In this document: positions 26,379-35,550 of the stretch, one piece after another
Position numbering within the stretch: the stretch's first letter is position 1
Layout: every line of letters begins with the position of its first letter
Source: Ensifer oleiphilus
GTDB taxonomy: Bacteria > Pseudomonadota > Alphaproteobacteria > Rhizobiales > Rhizobiaceae
Direction of reading: 5' to 3'
Length of the DNA stretch: 64,000 nucleotides
Assembly (NCBI RefSeq): GCF_013371465.1
Contig: NZ_JABWDU010000003.1
Coordinates: 1 to 64,000 of the forward strand
Program-made: the position numbers and the translations under genes
Notes under the pieces: model-generated
What the model saw: the letters and a program-made list of their open reading frames with translations, nothing else
Database searches by the model: none
Told to the model about the DNA's origin: nothing

Positions 26379-28084
26379 GCTGCCGCATCCATGCTGGCGA
26401 ATAGGGACAGGGGAGGATGTGCTTGCGGGTCCGTCATGACCTCAATGAGCATTGGCCCCTTGGCATCCAGGCTCTTTGTGAGCAGATCGGCCAGATCACG
26501 AGGATCTTCAACGCGCACCGCGGGGCAACCGCACGCCTTTGCGATTTGAACATGGTCCACGTCGGCGAAGTGGCAGGCCGTCGTGTAGCTGCCAAACTTC
26601 ACGGTCTCCGCATCTCGCTGGAAACCAAGGATGCCGTTGTTCAAAACGATAATGATAACGGGAAGCTGCATGCGCACCATGGTCTCGAGCTCGGCCCAGC
26701 TGTGCGCGAATCCGCCATCGCCGACGAGCGCAACGACTGAACTTTGTGGTCGTGCGGCCTTGGCGCCAATCGCGAGCGGCACCCCCCAACCAAGGCCTGC
26801 GAGACCGCGGGGCGTGATAAAGCGCATGATGGCGGGTGCCCGTAGTTGCCCGATAACCCACATCGAGGAGTAGGAGGCATCGGCGACGATTGTCATATCG
26901 GGAGACAACAATGGCTGAAGGTCTGCCATCACCCTTTCCGGGCGGATGGGTCCGGACGCAGCGGTCGCAACGTCCAAGCGATCGCGCTCGAAGGCCGTCC
27001 AGAAGCCCGCTATACGCTCCTCCAATCGCGCGCGTTGATTATGGCGGCGTGTCAGGTCGACGCCACCAAGTGCTTTGCGAAGGGTCGAGAGGGTTTCCGC
27101 GGCGTCGCCAACGAGACGGATCGCCTCATAGTTCCGCCCGACCTCTGTCGGATCGACGTCCACATGCACGACCGTCGCAGAGGCTGGAATTTGGCGCCAG
27201 TTGTCCGTTCCATTCTGGTTGGTTCGCGTCCCCACAAGAATGACCAGATCCGCTTCCTCCATCAATGGCAGCGAGTGACGCCCGAGCGAGCGGGGCCCGG
27301 TCAATGATCCAAGGACACCGGCAGACAATGGATGAAACTCGTCGACCGCCCCCTTGCCCATATTCGTCGTTATTACGGGCAGACTTGCTTCGTGCTGCAA
27401 GGCCATCAGTTCTTGTGCAGCGCCTGAGCCGTGCACGCCGCCACCTGCAACGATGATGGGTGCCTGCGCCGATGCAATACGCCGTGCCACCGCATCAAGG
27501 GCCTCCTCCGGTGGCCGCGTGCGGTCAAGTGGAAAACGGCCGAGGCAACTTGTTCTTGGAAGGACGGCCGGCTGAGCCGGCGCGCGCAACAAGTCGGCAG
27601 GCAGCAGCAAGACCGCGGGCCCGGGCCGGCCAGAAGCCGCGACGGTAAAGGCGGCATCCATATAGTCGTCTATCCGTTGCGGGGTGTGAACGCGCCGAAC
27701 CCATTTGGCGCAGGATTGGAACAGCGTGATCTGATCCAGATCCTGGAAAGCATTTCTGTCCGTCTGGTCGCTTTCGACGTCCTGAACGAGCGCGACGATC
27801 GGAACACTGGCCTTTAAGGCTTCGGCCAGCGGCGGGACAAGAAGTGTCGCGGCAGGACCGTTCTGTGCGGCAACGACAGCCACCTTTCCGGATACACGGG
27901 CATATCCGTCAGCCATTGCACCGCCCATGTTTTCTTGTCTATAGGCGATTTGTCTGATGCCGGCCGCTTCCGCCGCGAGAATGACCGCCGAGGGGAGGCT
28001 CTGGGCGAAGATGACTTCTACCTGGTGGCGGCAAAGTATGCGGGCAATACGCTCGGCGACAGTTTCGGTTGCGGGTTTGGTCAT
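26375..28084 (-). CDS. ThDP-dependent enzyme of the acetolactate synthase family
   Basis: Product of 569 aa with the three domains of acetohydroxyacid-synthase-like enzymes. The N-terminal pyrimidine-binding domain has the catalytic Glu in RQENMGGAMADGYAR (~residue 51). The central domain starts near 190. The C-terminal pyrophosphate domain has GDGGFAHSWAELET and NN in VLNNGILGFQ (Mg-ThDP motif GDG..N). No regulatory subunit is nearby, so it is probably not the biosynthetic AHAS. It overlaps its neighbours by 4 bp, so it is one of three coupled genes. Candidate chemistry is decarboxylation or C-C bond transfer on a keto acid derived from the operon's aminotransferase. Confidence 0.88.
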   Translation of the reverse strand: MTKPATETVAERIARILCRHQVEVIFAQSLPSAVILAAEAAGIRQIAYRQENMGGAMADGYARVSGKVAVVAAQNGPAATLLVPPLAEALKASVPIVALVQDVESDQTDRNAFQDLDQITLFQSCAKWVRRVHTPQRIDDYMDAAFTVAASGRPGPAVLLLPADLLRAPAQPAVLPRTSCLGRFPLDRTRPPEEALDAVARRIASAQAPIIVAGGGVHGSGAAQELMALQHEASLPVITTNMGKGAVDEFHPLSAGVLGSLTGPRSLGRHSLPLMEEADLVILVGTRTNQNGTDNWRQIPASATVVHVDVDPTEVGRNYEAIRLVGDAAETLSTLRKALGGVDLTRRHNQRARLEERIAGFWTAFERDRLDVATAASGPIRPERVMADLQPLLSPDMTIVADASYSSMWVIGQLRAPAIMRFITPRGLAGLGWGVPLAIGAKAARPQSSVVALVGDGGFAHSWAELETMVRMQLPVIIIVLNNGILGFQRDAETVKFGSYTTACHFADVDHVQIAKACGCPAVRVEDPRDLADLLTKSLDAKGPMLIEVMTDPQAHPPLSLFASMDAAA

Positions 28085-29439
28085 TGTTGCGCCCTTCCGT
28101 TGGCGGCGTGAACATTCAGGAAATCATCGAAGGCAGCGACGATGAGATCGATGTCGCTGTTCGTCATTGGGGTCGAAAGGCTGGCTGCGGCGCCATGGGG
28201 AAGCAGGATTCCCCATTGAAGGAGATGCCGTGCAAGTTCCTTCATCACGCGGTCCTGCGCATCGTTCTGCAGGGCTTCTCGATATTCGGTTGGCGCAAGT
28301 CGTTTGGGGTGTATGCGAAACAGGGACGATGCACCCGTGACGCAAAATGGCGCGTCAGTGCGGCTGATGCTGCTTTCAAGGCCGACCCGCACCCGTTCTC
28401 CAAGCGCCTCCAGATGATTGAAGTTCTCGTGGGTCATTGCTTCCATGGCGACGCGACCGGCCACCATGGAAACGGGATTGGCGGAAAAGGTGCCTCCCTG
28501 CGGCAATAGCGGTTTGTTCACTTGCGTACCGAAGACCCGCATGACCTCTTCACGTCCGCCGACCGCACCGATCGGGAACCCACCGCCGATGATTTTGCCC
28601 GCCGTTACAAGGTCAGGGGTGAGACCATATCGCGGCGAGGCGCCTGCGTAGCCCTGCCTGAGATTGAGAACCTCATCTGCGATGATGAGGATACCATGCT
28701 TGCGTGCAACCGAACTGAGGGTCTCGACGAAGGTGGCAGTGGGATGAATAAGACCGGCGCGGCTAGGCATCGGATCGATCAACACGCAGGCAACCCTGCC
28801 ACGCAAGGCGTCTAGACGTTGTTCCAGTCCGTTGACATCGTTGAACCGGATGAGATGAACGTCATCGGCGACACTTGCAGGTGTGCCGTGATAGGCAGGG
28901 ATCGCCCGTGGGATCGCGGCCCGGTCGCTAAGGTTTGGGTCCACCGCCTGCCCCGCCTCAGCCCAGTCGTATGCGCCATGATAGGCCCCTTCGATCCTGA
29001 CAATTCCAGGTCGTCCCGTGAACGCGCGGGCGGCTTTGATTGCGAACATCACCGCCTCAGTACCACTATTGACGAAGCGGACTTGTTCGATGGCCGGGAT
29101 CCGATCGACAAGCAGTTCGGCAAGCCCGATCTCGTGCTGCGTCGGATTGGCAAAGCACGTCCCCATCCGCATAAGATCGCTTGCAGCCTGACGGACCGGC
29201 TCGAAGCCATGCCCGTGAATAAGGGTCGTGAAGTTGTTATTGAGGTCGAGCAGGCGATTGCCATCGACGTCAACCAGATAGGCGCCCTCCCCGTAAGCGA
29301 CGTAAAACGGGATAGGATCTTTCTCGACAGTGGCGCGGGTCACTCCACCTGGAAAAACGGGCATTGCGCGACTGAATAGACGCGTTGATTTGGTCCGTGC
29401 AGGCAGGGCCTGCGCGGCTTGAATTCCTTGAACTGGCAT
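28081..29439 (-). CDS. Class III PLP aminotransferase (GSA-aminomutase-like)
   Basis: Product of 452 aa. Landmarks are VDVDGNRLLDLNNNFTTLIHG, the GTEAVMFAIKAARAFTGR cofactor-phosphate region, the Asp of IIADEVLNLR, and the Schiff-base Lys in VTAGKIIGGGFPIGAVGG (~residue 278). It resembles glutamate-1-semialdehyde aminomutase-like and omega-amino acid transaminases. First gene of the operon; its start lies 55 bp downstream of a perfect GntR-type palindrome. Substrate unknown; an amine or beta/omega-amino acid is a reasonable guess. Confidence 0.88.
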   Translation of the reverse strand: MPVQGIQAAQALPARTKSTRLFSRAMPVFPGGVTRATVEKDPIPFYVAYGEGAYLVDVDGNRLLDLNNNFTTLIHGHGFEPVRQAASDLMRMGTCFANPTQHEIGLAELLVDRIPAIEQVRFVNSGTEAVMFAIKAARAFTGRPGIVRIEGAYHGAYDWAEAGQAVDPNLSDRAAIPRAIPAYHGTPASVADDVHLIRFNDVNGLEQRLDALRGRVACVLIDPMPSRAGLIHPTATFVETLSSVARKHGILIIADEVLNLRQGYAGASPRYGLTPDLVTAGKIIGGGFPIGAVGGREEVMRVFGTQVNKPLLPQGGTFSANPVSMVAGRVAMEAMTHENFNHLEALGERVRVGLESSISRTDAPFCVTGASSLFRIHPKRLAPTEYREALQNDAQDRVMKELARHLLQWGILLPHGAAASLSTPMTNSDIDLIVAAFDDFLNVHAANGRAQQ

Positions 29440-29493
29440 GGCTTGAGCTTTCTGAGCAACAAATTCGGCTCGTCGTTTGTACGAGCTTTACAG

Positions 29494-29509
29494 TTTTGTT
29501 GCAACAAAA
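29494..29509. promoter_or_regulatory. Perfect 16-bp palindrome, likely GntR operator of the aminotransferase operon
   Basis: TTTTGTTGCAACAAAA, fully self-complementary, 55-70 bp upstream of the aminotransferase start. A related half-site GCAACAAAAT is at 29530-29539, and a near-identical site lies on the other side of the GntR gene (30272-30287). The shared sequence and placement point to autoregulated control by the intervening GntR protein. Confidence 0.7.
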
Positions 29510-29541
29510 TTATACGCCGTCAAGTCCACGCAACAAAATTC

Positions 29542-30240
29542 CTACTGCGCTGAGCGCGTCGCCCTTTCACGACAGGCCCGCCTCAAGCGGCGATAGCCGT
29601 CGCGAATATCGTTCTCCATTGCAGCGCGAACGCCTGGACCATCGCGCTCCTCAAGCGCCTCCATCGCAACCTCATGGTTGTGAACGCCAAACCGCTCCTT
29701 TGCAAATTCCGGATAGAGATCATGCAAGGACGGGCCGATCCGCAACCAAAGCGTTTCGATCATCGAAACAAGGTGCGGCAATCTAGCCAGCCGGAAAATC
29801 GCAAAATGGAACTCTTTATTATGCCACAGGGCATCTGCATATTGCCCGGCATCAAGCGCCGAATTGATCTGCCTTTGCAGAGCCCTAAGAGCTTCCACAT
29901 CCTGAGGAACAACATGTTCGGCGGCCTGCTGCGCCGCCAAGCCCTCGAGCGCCAGCCGGATCAGCGTAATCTCCTGCAGCGCCTTTGCATCAAGGACTGG
30001 CACGACCACCGTCTTTGGGCCGGCATAGACAAGCGCCGCCTCACTTGCGAGGCGATTGATCGCATCACGCGCAGGAGTAGTACTAACATCCAAATCCTGG
30101 GCAACCGCCCTTACCGTCAACTTATGTCCCGGACGGTAGACGCCGCGAATGATCCGCTCCTTCATCTGGCGATAGGCCGCATCACCAAGGTTTTCCGCCG
30201 CACGATCAATATTGGCCAGCTCGCTTACATGGACCGCCAT
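29542..30240 (-). CDS. GntR-family regulator (FadR subfamily)
   Basis: Product of 232 aa. The N-terminal winged helix (about residues 15-80) contains QMKERIIRGVYRPGHKLTVR and STTPARDAINRLASEAAL. The C-terminal all-helical FCD effector domain follows with metal-binding His residues in the HNKEFHFAIF and VHNHEVAMEAL regions. It lies between the aminotransferase operon (same direction, downstream) and the divergent ABC transporter. Matching palindromes flank it on both sides, so it most likely represses both units until an effector, probably the transported substrate or a product, appears. Confidence 0.9.
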   Translation of the reverse strand: MAVHVSELANIDRAAENLGDAAYRQMKERIIRGVYRPGHKLTVRAVAQDLDVSTTPARDAINRLASEAALVYAGPKTVVVPVLDAKALQEITLIRLALEGLAAQQAAEHVVPQDVEALRALQRQINSALDAGQYADALWHNKEFHFAIFRLARLPHLVSMIETLWLRIGPSLHDLYPEFAKERFGVHNHEVAMEALEERDGPGVRAAMENDIRDGYRRLRRACRERATRSAQ

Positions 30241-30271
30241 TCAAACCCCTCACTCAGTTGACAATGCAAGT

Positions 30272-30287
30272 TTTTGATGCAACAAAA
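30272..30287. promoter_or_regulatory. Second GntR-type operator, upstream of gntR and the ABC transporter
   Basis: TTTTGATGCAACAAAA differs by one base from the perfect palindrome at 29494-29509. A weaker match (TTTTGTCGCATCAA) follows at 30313-30326. The sites lie in the 282-bp divergent region between gntR (minus) and the transporter ATPase (plus). Confidence 0.65.
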
Positions 30288-30522
30288 TTGAAATGTGAAA
30301 GTTCTGCAAAGCTTTTGTCGCATCAACCAGTCCTAGCAGCTTTCTTGATTATCGTCACGGGTGCCGCCTGCGAGGCTGGTGCGGATTCTTTCATTGCCAT
30401 TGGTTTGCCCCGACGGCGCCTGCGGGTCGTCCGAGAGGATCGTTGGGAATAGGCGGCAAGGCGGCCCTTCAGAGGTCGGGCGCCACAGAGCGTCACAGGA
30501 ACAGTTGAAAGGAAGATCGGAA

Positions 30523-31635
30523 TTGATTGGTCAATATTTGTCTCTCATCGGGCTCGAAAAGCACTTTGGCAGTGTTCGGGCCGTCACAACACTGTCGCTG
30601 GAGATCGGTGCCGGTGAATTCGTCTCGCTTGTCGGCCCTTCCGGTTCCGGAAAGACAACCGCGCTGAACATGATTGCAGGGTTTGAGGAACCGAGCGCCG
30701 GCAAGATCGTCATTGGAGGACGCGACCTAACGCATGTTACCCCCAATCGCCGGGGCATCGGCATGGTGTTTCAAAAATACGCGCTTTTCCCGCATATGAC
30801 GGTGCAACAGAACATCGCGTTTCCGTTGCGCATGCGAGGGCAATCGAACAAGACGCGGATTGCCACGCGGGTCGACGAGATGCTCGAACTCGTGCAGCTC
30901 TCAAGCTATGGCGAGCGCTACCCCCAGCAATTGTCCGGCGGCCAACAACAGCGCGTTGCTTTGGCGCGCGCGTTGGCATTCGAACCACCCGTTCTATTGA
31001 TGGATGAACCACTGGGCGCGCTGGACAAAAAGCTACGGGAGGCGATGCAGTTCGAAATCAAGCGTCTGCAAGAGCGGCTGGGCGCAACGGTTGTCTATGT
31101 GACGCATGACCAGGACGAAGCACTGACCATGTCGGACCGCGTAGCGGTGATGGCCGGCGGCGAGTTGAAGCAGTTCGGCACGCCGACGGAACTCTACCGG
31201 CATCCGAATTCCGCATTTGTCGCCGATTTTATCGGGCGGATGAACTTCATAGAAGGCAATTGCATCGAGAATGCAGGTGGCACGGCCATGGTGCGTCTTT
31301 CAGACGACACGGTTCTCTCCATTCGCGCGCAAGGTCTGCCGGCGCGCCCATCAGCCGGGCAATCCATAAAGCTCGCGATACGCCCAGAGCGTGTCCGCGT
31401 TGCCAGGCGTGGTGAAGGCGGTTCGGGTTGCCTTGCGGCGGTCGTTCAGACCTGCGTCTTCGTCGGCTCAGTCCATATTCTCGTGGTTCGGCTGGAATGC
31501 CGCCCGGACGTTTTGTTGCAGATACAGCTACCGGCCGAAGGAGGACAGCCGTTTCGCGAGCGGGATACGGTTGACCTCCTGCTTGATGATGGCGCCATCC
31601 ACTTGTTTGCAGACACGGAAAGGCACGCGGCATGA
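30523..31635 (+). CDS. ABC transporter ATPase (PotA-like)
   Basis: Energises uptake with the two permeases and binding protein that follow. No in-frame ATG fits. TTG at 30523, 7 bp after AGGAAG, gives 370 aa beginning LIGQYLSLIGLEKHFG; an upstream ATG would add 54 unrelated residues. Walker A GPSGSGKTTALN, signature LSGGQQQRVALARAL, Walker B VLLMDEPLGALD and the H-loop THDQDEAL are all present. A TOBE-type C-terminal domain follows, as in PotA, which is typical of polyamine, opine or other type I importers. Confidence 0.92.
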   Translation: MIGQYLSLIGLEKHFGSVRAVTTLSLEIGAGEFVSLVGPSGSGKTTALNMIAGFEEPSAGKIVIGGRDLTHVTPNRRGIGMVFQKYALFPHMTVQQNIAFPLRMRGQSNKTRIATRVDEMLELVQLSSYGERYPQQLSGGQQQRVALARALAFEPPVLLMDEPLGALDKKLREAMQFEIKRLQERLGATVVYVTHDQDEALTMSDRVAVMAGGELKQFGTPTELYRHPNSAFVADFIGRMNFIEGNCIENAGGTAMVRLSDDTVLSIRAQGLPARPSAGQSIKLAIRPERVRVARRGEGGSGCLAAVVQTCVFVGSVHILVVRLECRPDVLLQIQLPAEGGQPFRERDTVDLLLDDGAIHLFADTERHAA

Positions 31636-32531
31636 GCGGCCCTTCCGAAGTTCCGCAGCCGGCTTTTCCCCGCCAGCGACGATCGAGTGCGGCATCCGCA
31701 CGGTTTTATTCGCGTGGCGTTTCAGTGTGCTTGGCGGCGCCCCTCGTCGTGGCTCTGGCCATCGGGTTCGTCTATCCCGTAACCCGGCTTGTTGGCTTGA
31801 GTTTTGAGGGCGGAAGCCTTGAACAATATCGGCGTCTTGTTGCCGAGCCGCTCTATCTCGGCGTGTTGGCGAGTACGGTCAAGGTTGCCGTCGTTGTGAC
31901 GATTGCAAGCCTTCTTCTCGGCTTTCCCGTCGCCTATCTGATGGCACGGTTGAGACATGGCATCGCCATGGTCGTTGCCGCCTGCGTCTTCATACCCTTG
32001 TGGACCTCGGTTCTGGTCAGATCCTATGCCTGGGTGGTGCTTCTCCAGCGCAACGGTATCGTCAATACGCTTCTAGCCGATGCCGGTATCACCGACGGAC
32101 CGATGAAGCTGATCTACACGCAGGGTGCGGTGATCGTCGCAATGACGCATGTGTTGATGCCGTTCATGATCCTGCCGATCTATTCAACCCTGCGAACCTT
32201 GCCGCCCGACTATAACAGGGCTGCGCGGAATCTGGGAGCTGGCGCGTTTCGTGCGTTCATCAGCATCACCTTGCCCCTCAGCCTGCCGGGTGTCTTTGCC
32301 GGCAGCGTTTTGTGCTTCGTCCTTGCGCTGGGTTTTTACATCACGCCGGCGTTGGTTGGCGGTCCCGGATCGATGCTCATGGCAACCCTGATCGGGCAGC
32401 AGACGACTGTGCTGCTCGACTGGCCGTTTGCCGCAGCGCTGTCGACGGTCCTTTTGACCGTGACGCTGATCTTCGTTTTCCTGTTTCGAAAGACACTCTC
32501 GCTCAGCAAGGGATTGCACAGTGTCCACTGA
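31632..32531 (+). CDS. ABC transporter permease (PotB-like)
   Basis: Product of 299 aa with six predicted membrane helices and the EAA-type cytoplasmic loop YNRAARNLGAGAFRAFISITLP (about residues 195-216). It overlaps the ATPase gene by 4 bp and the next permease by 11 bp. The N-terminal ~30 residues are cytoplasmic. The substrate is not deducible from the permease; PotB-like importers carry spermidine/putrescine and a range of other compounds. Confidence 0.9.
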   Translation: MSGPSEVPQPAFPRQRRSSAASARFYSRGVSVCLAAPLVVALAIGFVYPVTRLVGLSFEGGSLEQYRRLVAEPLYLGVLASTVKVAVVVTIASLLLGFPVAYLMARLRHGIAMVVAACVFIPLWTSVLVRSYAWVVLLQRNGIVNTLLADAGITDGPMKLIYTQGAVIVAMTHVLMPFMILPIYSTLRTLPPDYNRAARNLGAGAFRAFISITLPLSLPGVFAGSVLCFVLALGFYITPALVGGPGSMLMATLIGQQTTVLLDWPFAAALSTVLLTVTLIFVFLFRKTLSLSKGLHSVH

Positions 32532-33384
32532 TCTCACCCACTCCACCAATCGTCTGTCACCGGTTCGCGACCTTTACGACTCGGCCGCCGTTCAGGTCTT
32601 TGCCAAGGCTTTTGGCGTGACTATTCTGGCTGTCGTCATCGGTTGCGTCCTTTTCTTCCTGCTGCTGCCCACGCTGATCGTCATCCCGATGTCGCTTAGC
32701 GAAAAGGACTATATTGAGTTTCCACCGAGCGGGTTCAGCCTCAAATGGTACCGCGCCTATTTCAGCGATCCGGACTGGATGGCGGCAACCTGGTTCAGCC
32801 TTAAGATTGCGCTTGCCACGACTGCGGCCGCTACGATTATAGGCACGATGGCCTCCCTGGCGATCGTGCGCGGGCGTCTCCCCTTCAGTTCGGCGCTGCA
32901 GGCGCTTGCGCTCGGGCCGATGATCGTGCCGCACATTGTGCTTGGCGTCGCCCTTTATCTGGTGTTCTCGCCGCTGCAACTGACGGGCAACTTCTTCGGC
33001 TTTCTCATCGCCCATACGGTGCTTGCCACACCTTACGTGATGATTACGGTGACGGCGGCGCTGCAACGCTTCGACCCGGCGTTGGAACTGGCGGCGTTGA
33101 ACTGCGGCGCCAACAGGCTGCAGGCTTTCGTCCTTGTGGTCTTGCCCAATATTGCACCGGGGGTAGCGGCTGGGGCGGTGTTTGCCTTTCTGGCTTCGTT
33201 CGATGAAGCCACGGTCGCGTTCTTCATCTCAGATATCGGCGGCAAGTCAATCGGTCGCAAGATGTTCGAAGATATCGACTTCAACCTCACGCCCGTCATC
33301 GCAGCTGTCTCGACGGTGCTGGTCGTCATCTCCCTCCTGTTGATGGGCGCCATTCACTTGGCCAATGCCCAGAAGCGCGGCTGA
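32521..33384 (+). CDS. ABC transporter permease (PotC-like)
   Basis: Product of 287 aa with six hydrophobic segments and the EAA loop LELAALNCGANRLQAFVLVVLP. It partners with the PotB-like permease as a heterodimeric channel. It starts inside the end of the preceding gene and is followed 48 bp later by the binding-protein gene. The frame is intact. Confidence 0.9.
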   Translation: MSTDLTHSTNRLSPVRDLYDSAAVQVFAKAFGVTILAVVIGCVLFFLLLPTLIVIPMSLSEKDYIEFPPSGFSLKWYRAYFSDPDWMAATWFSLKIALATTAAATIIGTMASLAIVRGRLPFSSALQALALGPMIVPHIVLGVALYLVFSPLQLTGNFFGFLIAHTVLATPYVMITVTAALQRFDPALELAALNCGANRLQAFVLVVLPNIAPGVAAGAVFAFLASFDEATVAFFISDIGGKSIGRKMFEDIDFNLTPVIAAVSTVLVVISLLLMGAIHLANAQKRG

Positions 33385-33432
33385 GCAAGTGCGCGATCCA
33401 TTTCCCCTGCCAACCCTACAAAGGAAACTGCC

Positions 33433-34503
33433 ATGATTTCATTTCCGCTGCGTTGGACGAGAGCTCACCGAGTGGTGGCTGCAAGCGCCTTGTCTCTCTT
33501 ATCCTGGTCCTCGGTATCGCTTGCAACCGAGCAGGTTGTCATCGCTTCGACGGGCGGTGCCTACGACCGCGCGCTGAAAGCGGCCTGGTTCGATCCCTTC
33601 ACAAAGGCGACCGGGATCAAGGTCGTAACCGTTGTTGCCACCAACGCTGAAATGCGGGCCAAGGTCGCGGCGATGGTCAAGACTGGGAATGTCACCTGGG
33701 ATCTCTATCTCGACGGTGAGATCCAGGCGGCATCGACGGCCCATAAGGCGGTCACGGAGGACCTGACGGATTTCTGCAAACAGTTTGCCGGACGAAAAGA
33801 TCTCGGCGTGAACGCTTGCGCTGCCGGCGGCGCGCTGTTGCAGTCGACGGCCACGTTGCTCGCCTATCGAACCGGCGATGGCGGACCGACACCTGAGACC
33901 TGGGCCGACATGTGGGATAGCAAGACCTTTTCCGGCGAGCGGGCATTTCCCAATTTCGACGACCCCTGGCGTGTGATGGCAGCGGCGCTGCTTGCCGATG
34001 GCGTCAGCCGAGACGAGCTGTTTCCGCTCGACGTGGAACGGGCGCTGAAAAAACTCGACGAAATCCGGCCCGCGGTTTCAGTGTGGTGGAAAACCGGCGA
34101 TCAGAGTGTGCAGGGCTTTCGCAATGGCGACTATTCGATTGGGCAGATTTGGCTGACGCGCGCCAAGGCGATGCAGAACGAAGGTTTGCCGATCGGCTGG
34201 TCCTATAAGGCATCGTTTCTGGTCGGCGACCGCATTGCGCTCGTCAAAGGCGCACAGAATCGTGACAACGCGCTAAAACTGATGGCCTTCTGGCTGAATT
34301 CGCCGGAAGCGCAGGCGATGGCTTGCGAAGTGCTTTCGTGCACGCCGCCAAGCACCGACGCGATCGCCCTGATGTCGGAGGACGTGCGCAAGACGATGCC
34401 GCATGCGAACGAGGTTCGGGACTTTATGGTTGTCCCCGACGCGGAATGGATCAACGCCAATGCGGCGCAATTGCTGCAACGCTGGAACGAGTGGCTTCGC
34501 TAG
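33433..34503 (+). CDS. Periplasmic substrate-binding protein (PotD-like)
   Basis: Product of 356 aa. A signal peptide (about residues 1-34) ends near SLATEQ, and the mature protein has the PotD/SBP_bac fold: VVIASTGGAYDRALKAAWFDPF at its start, then TWDLYLDGEIQAAS, and WKTGDQSVQGFRNGDYSIGQIW in the second lobe. It delivers an unknown ligand to the preceding permeases. Linkage to the aminotransferase/ThDP/SDR operon through GntR suggests a ligand with an amino group. Confidence 0.9.
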   Translation: MISFPLRWTRAHRVVAASALSLLSWSSVSLATEQVVIASTGGAYDRALKAAWFDPFTKATGIKVVTVVATNAEMRAKVAAMVKTGNVTWDLYLDGEIQAASTAHKAVTEDLTDFCKQFAGRKDLGVNACAAGGALLQSTATLLAYRTGDGGPTPETWADMWDSKTFSGERAFPNFDDPWRVMAAALLADGVSRDELFPLDVERALKKLDEIRPAVSVWWKTGDQSVQGFRNGDYSIGQIWLTRAKAMQNEGLPIGWSYKASFLVGDRIALVKGAQNRDNALKLMAFWLNSPEAQAMACEVLSCTPPSTDAIALMSEDVRKTMPHANEVRDFMVVPDAEWINANAAQLLQRWNEWLR

Positions 34504-34540
34504 CCCATTACGATGAAAAAGCCGCAAGCATGAAACCGAC

Positions 34541-34571
34541 AGCTCGGATCCTCCCGGGAAAGATCCGGGCT
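34541..34571. terminator. Stem-loop after the ABC transporter operon
   Basis: AGCTCGGATC and GATCCGGGCT pair as a 10-bp stem (one G-U) around an 11-nt loop, 37 bp past the binding-protein stop. There is no T-run after it, so it may stabilise the mRNA end rather than terminate. The rest of 34504-34847 holds no gene I can support. Confidence 0.4.
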
Positions 34572-34847
34572 GTCGCGCAATCCGGCTGCGCGTCGGAGAG
34601 CGGATAAAGGCACGCGCAAGTCGGAATACCTCCCCGTCTCATCCCATATGGCTCCTGGCGGCGGCTGCTACCCCGGTCTCGCGCCACTCTAAGAGACGCG
34701 CGATGCGGCGACAGGACACGTCACCTGCACAGCCGCGACGCCTTGATTATCGCGTCTGCGCGTCTCCATGCCAGAAATGCTCGACCTGACACCGCGGCGA
34801 ATGCTGAAATCTGCTTTCACTGAGCTCCAAATGTGAAGGAAAGCGCC

Positions 34848-34979
34848 ATGTCAAATCGTCTTGTATTCTCTTTGTTTTTCGTCTCGATGAGCATCCTGCT
34901 CGTCTGGGCGTTTCGACCTGCGACGACAATGTTCACAGGGTCGTCGCAGACAAATCAGTCTGAGCCCCAAACTCGATGA
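34848..34979 (+). CDS. Tiny single-span membrane protein
   Basis: Product of 43 aa behind GTGAAGGAAAGCGCC. One hydrophobic helix (about residues 5-22, VFSLFFVSMSILLVWAF) is followed by a polar Thr/Ser/Gln tail. A clean start signal and typical membrane-peptide composition support it; the function is unknown. It precedes another small gene in the same direction. Confidence 0.5.
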   Translation: MSNRLVFSLFFVSMSILLVWAFRPATTMFTGSSQTNQSEPQTR

Positions 34980-35097
34980 TCGAGCCGATCGCCGCCGGAT
35001 CGGCAGATCCGTCAGGTCGTCCTTTGCGCATGATGCAGCCATCCAGCGGAACAAAACCGGCGCGGCATAAGTTGGCCTTCCAAATGAGGAGACCAAC

Positions 35098-35274
35098 ATG
35101 AGCACGATACCGACTGAACCTATCCCGAGGCCGCCCGCTCCCGACCTGCCCCCAGGTCTGCCGCCGGACCTGCCGCAGCCTCCTATCGAGGAACCGGAGC
35201 CCGACGTCCTTCCCGACGAGATTCCCAACCCAAACCCGGATGAAAATGACGAGCCGCCGAAGCACCTGAAATAG
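35098..35274 (+). CDS. Small proline-rich acidic protein
   Basis: Product of 58 aa with a GAGGAGACCAAC ribosome-binding site. About a third of residues are Pro (PRPPAPDLPPGLPPDLPQPP), followed by an Asp/Glu/Pro/Asn tail ending KHLK. It has no signal, no Cys and little predicted structure. Start signal and consistent composition support expression. The repetitive PP spacing suggests a flexible binding or linker peptide. Confidence 0.55.
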   Translation: MSTIPTEPIPRPPAPDLPPGLPPDLPQPPIEEPEPDVLPDEIPNPNPDENDEPPKHLK

Positions 35275-35440
35275 CTTCGCCATGCAGGCGCGCTCCTTGC
35301 AGATCATGATGACGGCGTCAGGCATGACGATGCGTTTCTTGCGCTGACCGCTACAAAATCTGGCGACCTACGTTGTCAACATGTCCACCAAAACGACACT
35401 TGACAAAGCAGGGCATTGGCCTTTGAACTCGGTTCATTCA

Positions 35441-35550
35441 CCAGGGGGGTCCTGACAAAGGGCTGAGATATTGCTGGGCGGATCGGCTTTTTCGACCGCA
35501 GCGCAATGACCCGTTGAACCTGATCCAGTTCATGCTGGCGTAGGGACGGT
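35441..35550 (+). promoter_or_regulatory. TPP riboswitch (THI element) upstream of thiOSGE
   Basis: Contains the conserved landmarks in order: GGGGTCCTGACA, then the CTGAGA box (35463-35468), a variable stem, GACCCGTTGAACCTGATC (35508-35525), and GCGTAGGGA (35538-35546). In proteobacteria these elements repress downstream thiamin genes when TPP binds, usually by hiding the ribosome-binding site. The first downstream gene is thiO, with about 235 bp of leader and no thiC. Confidence 0.95.
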
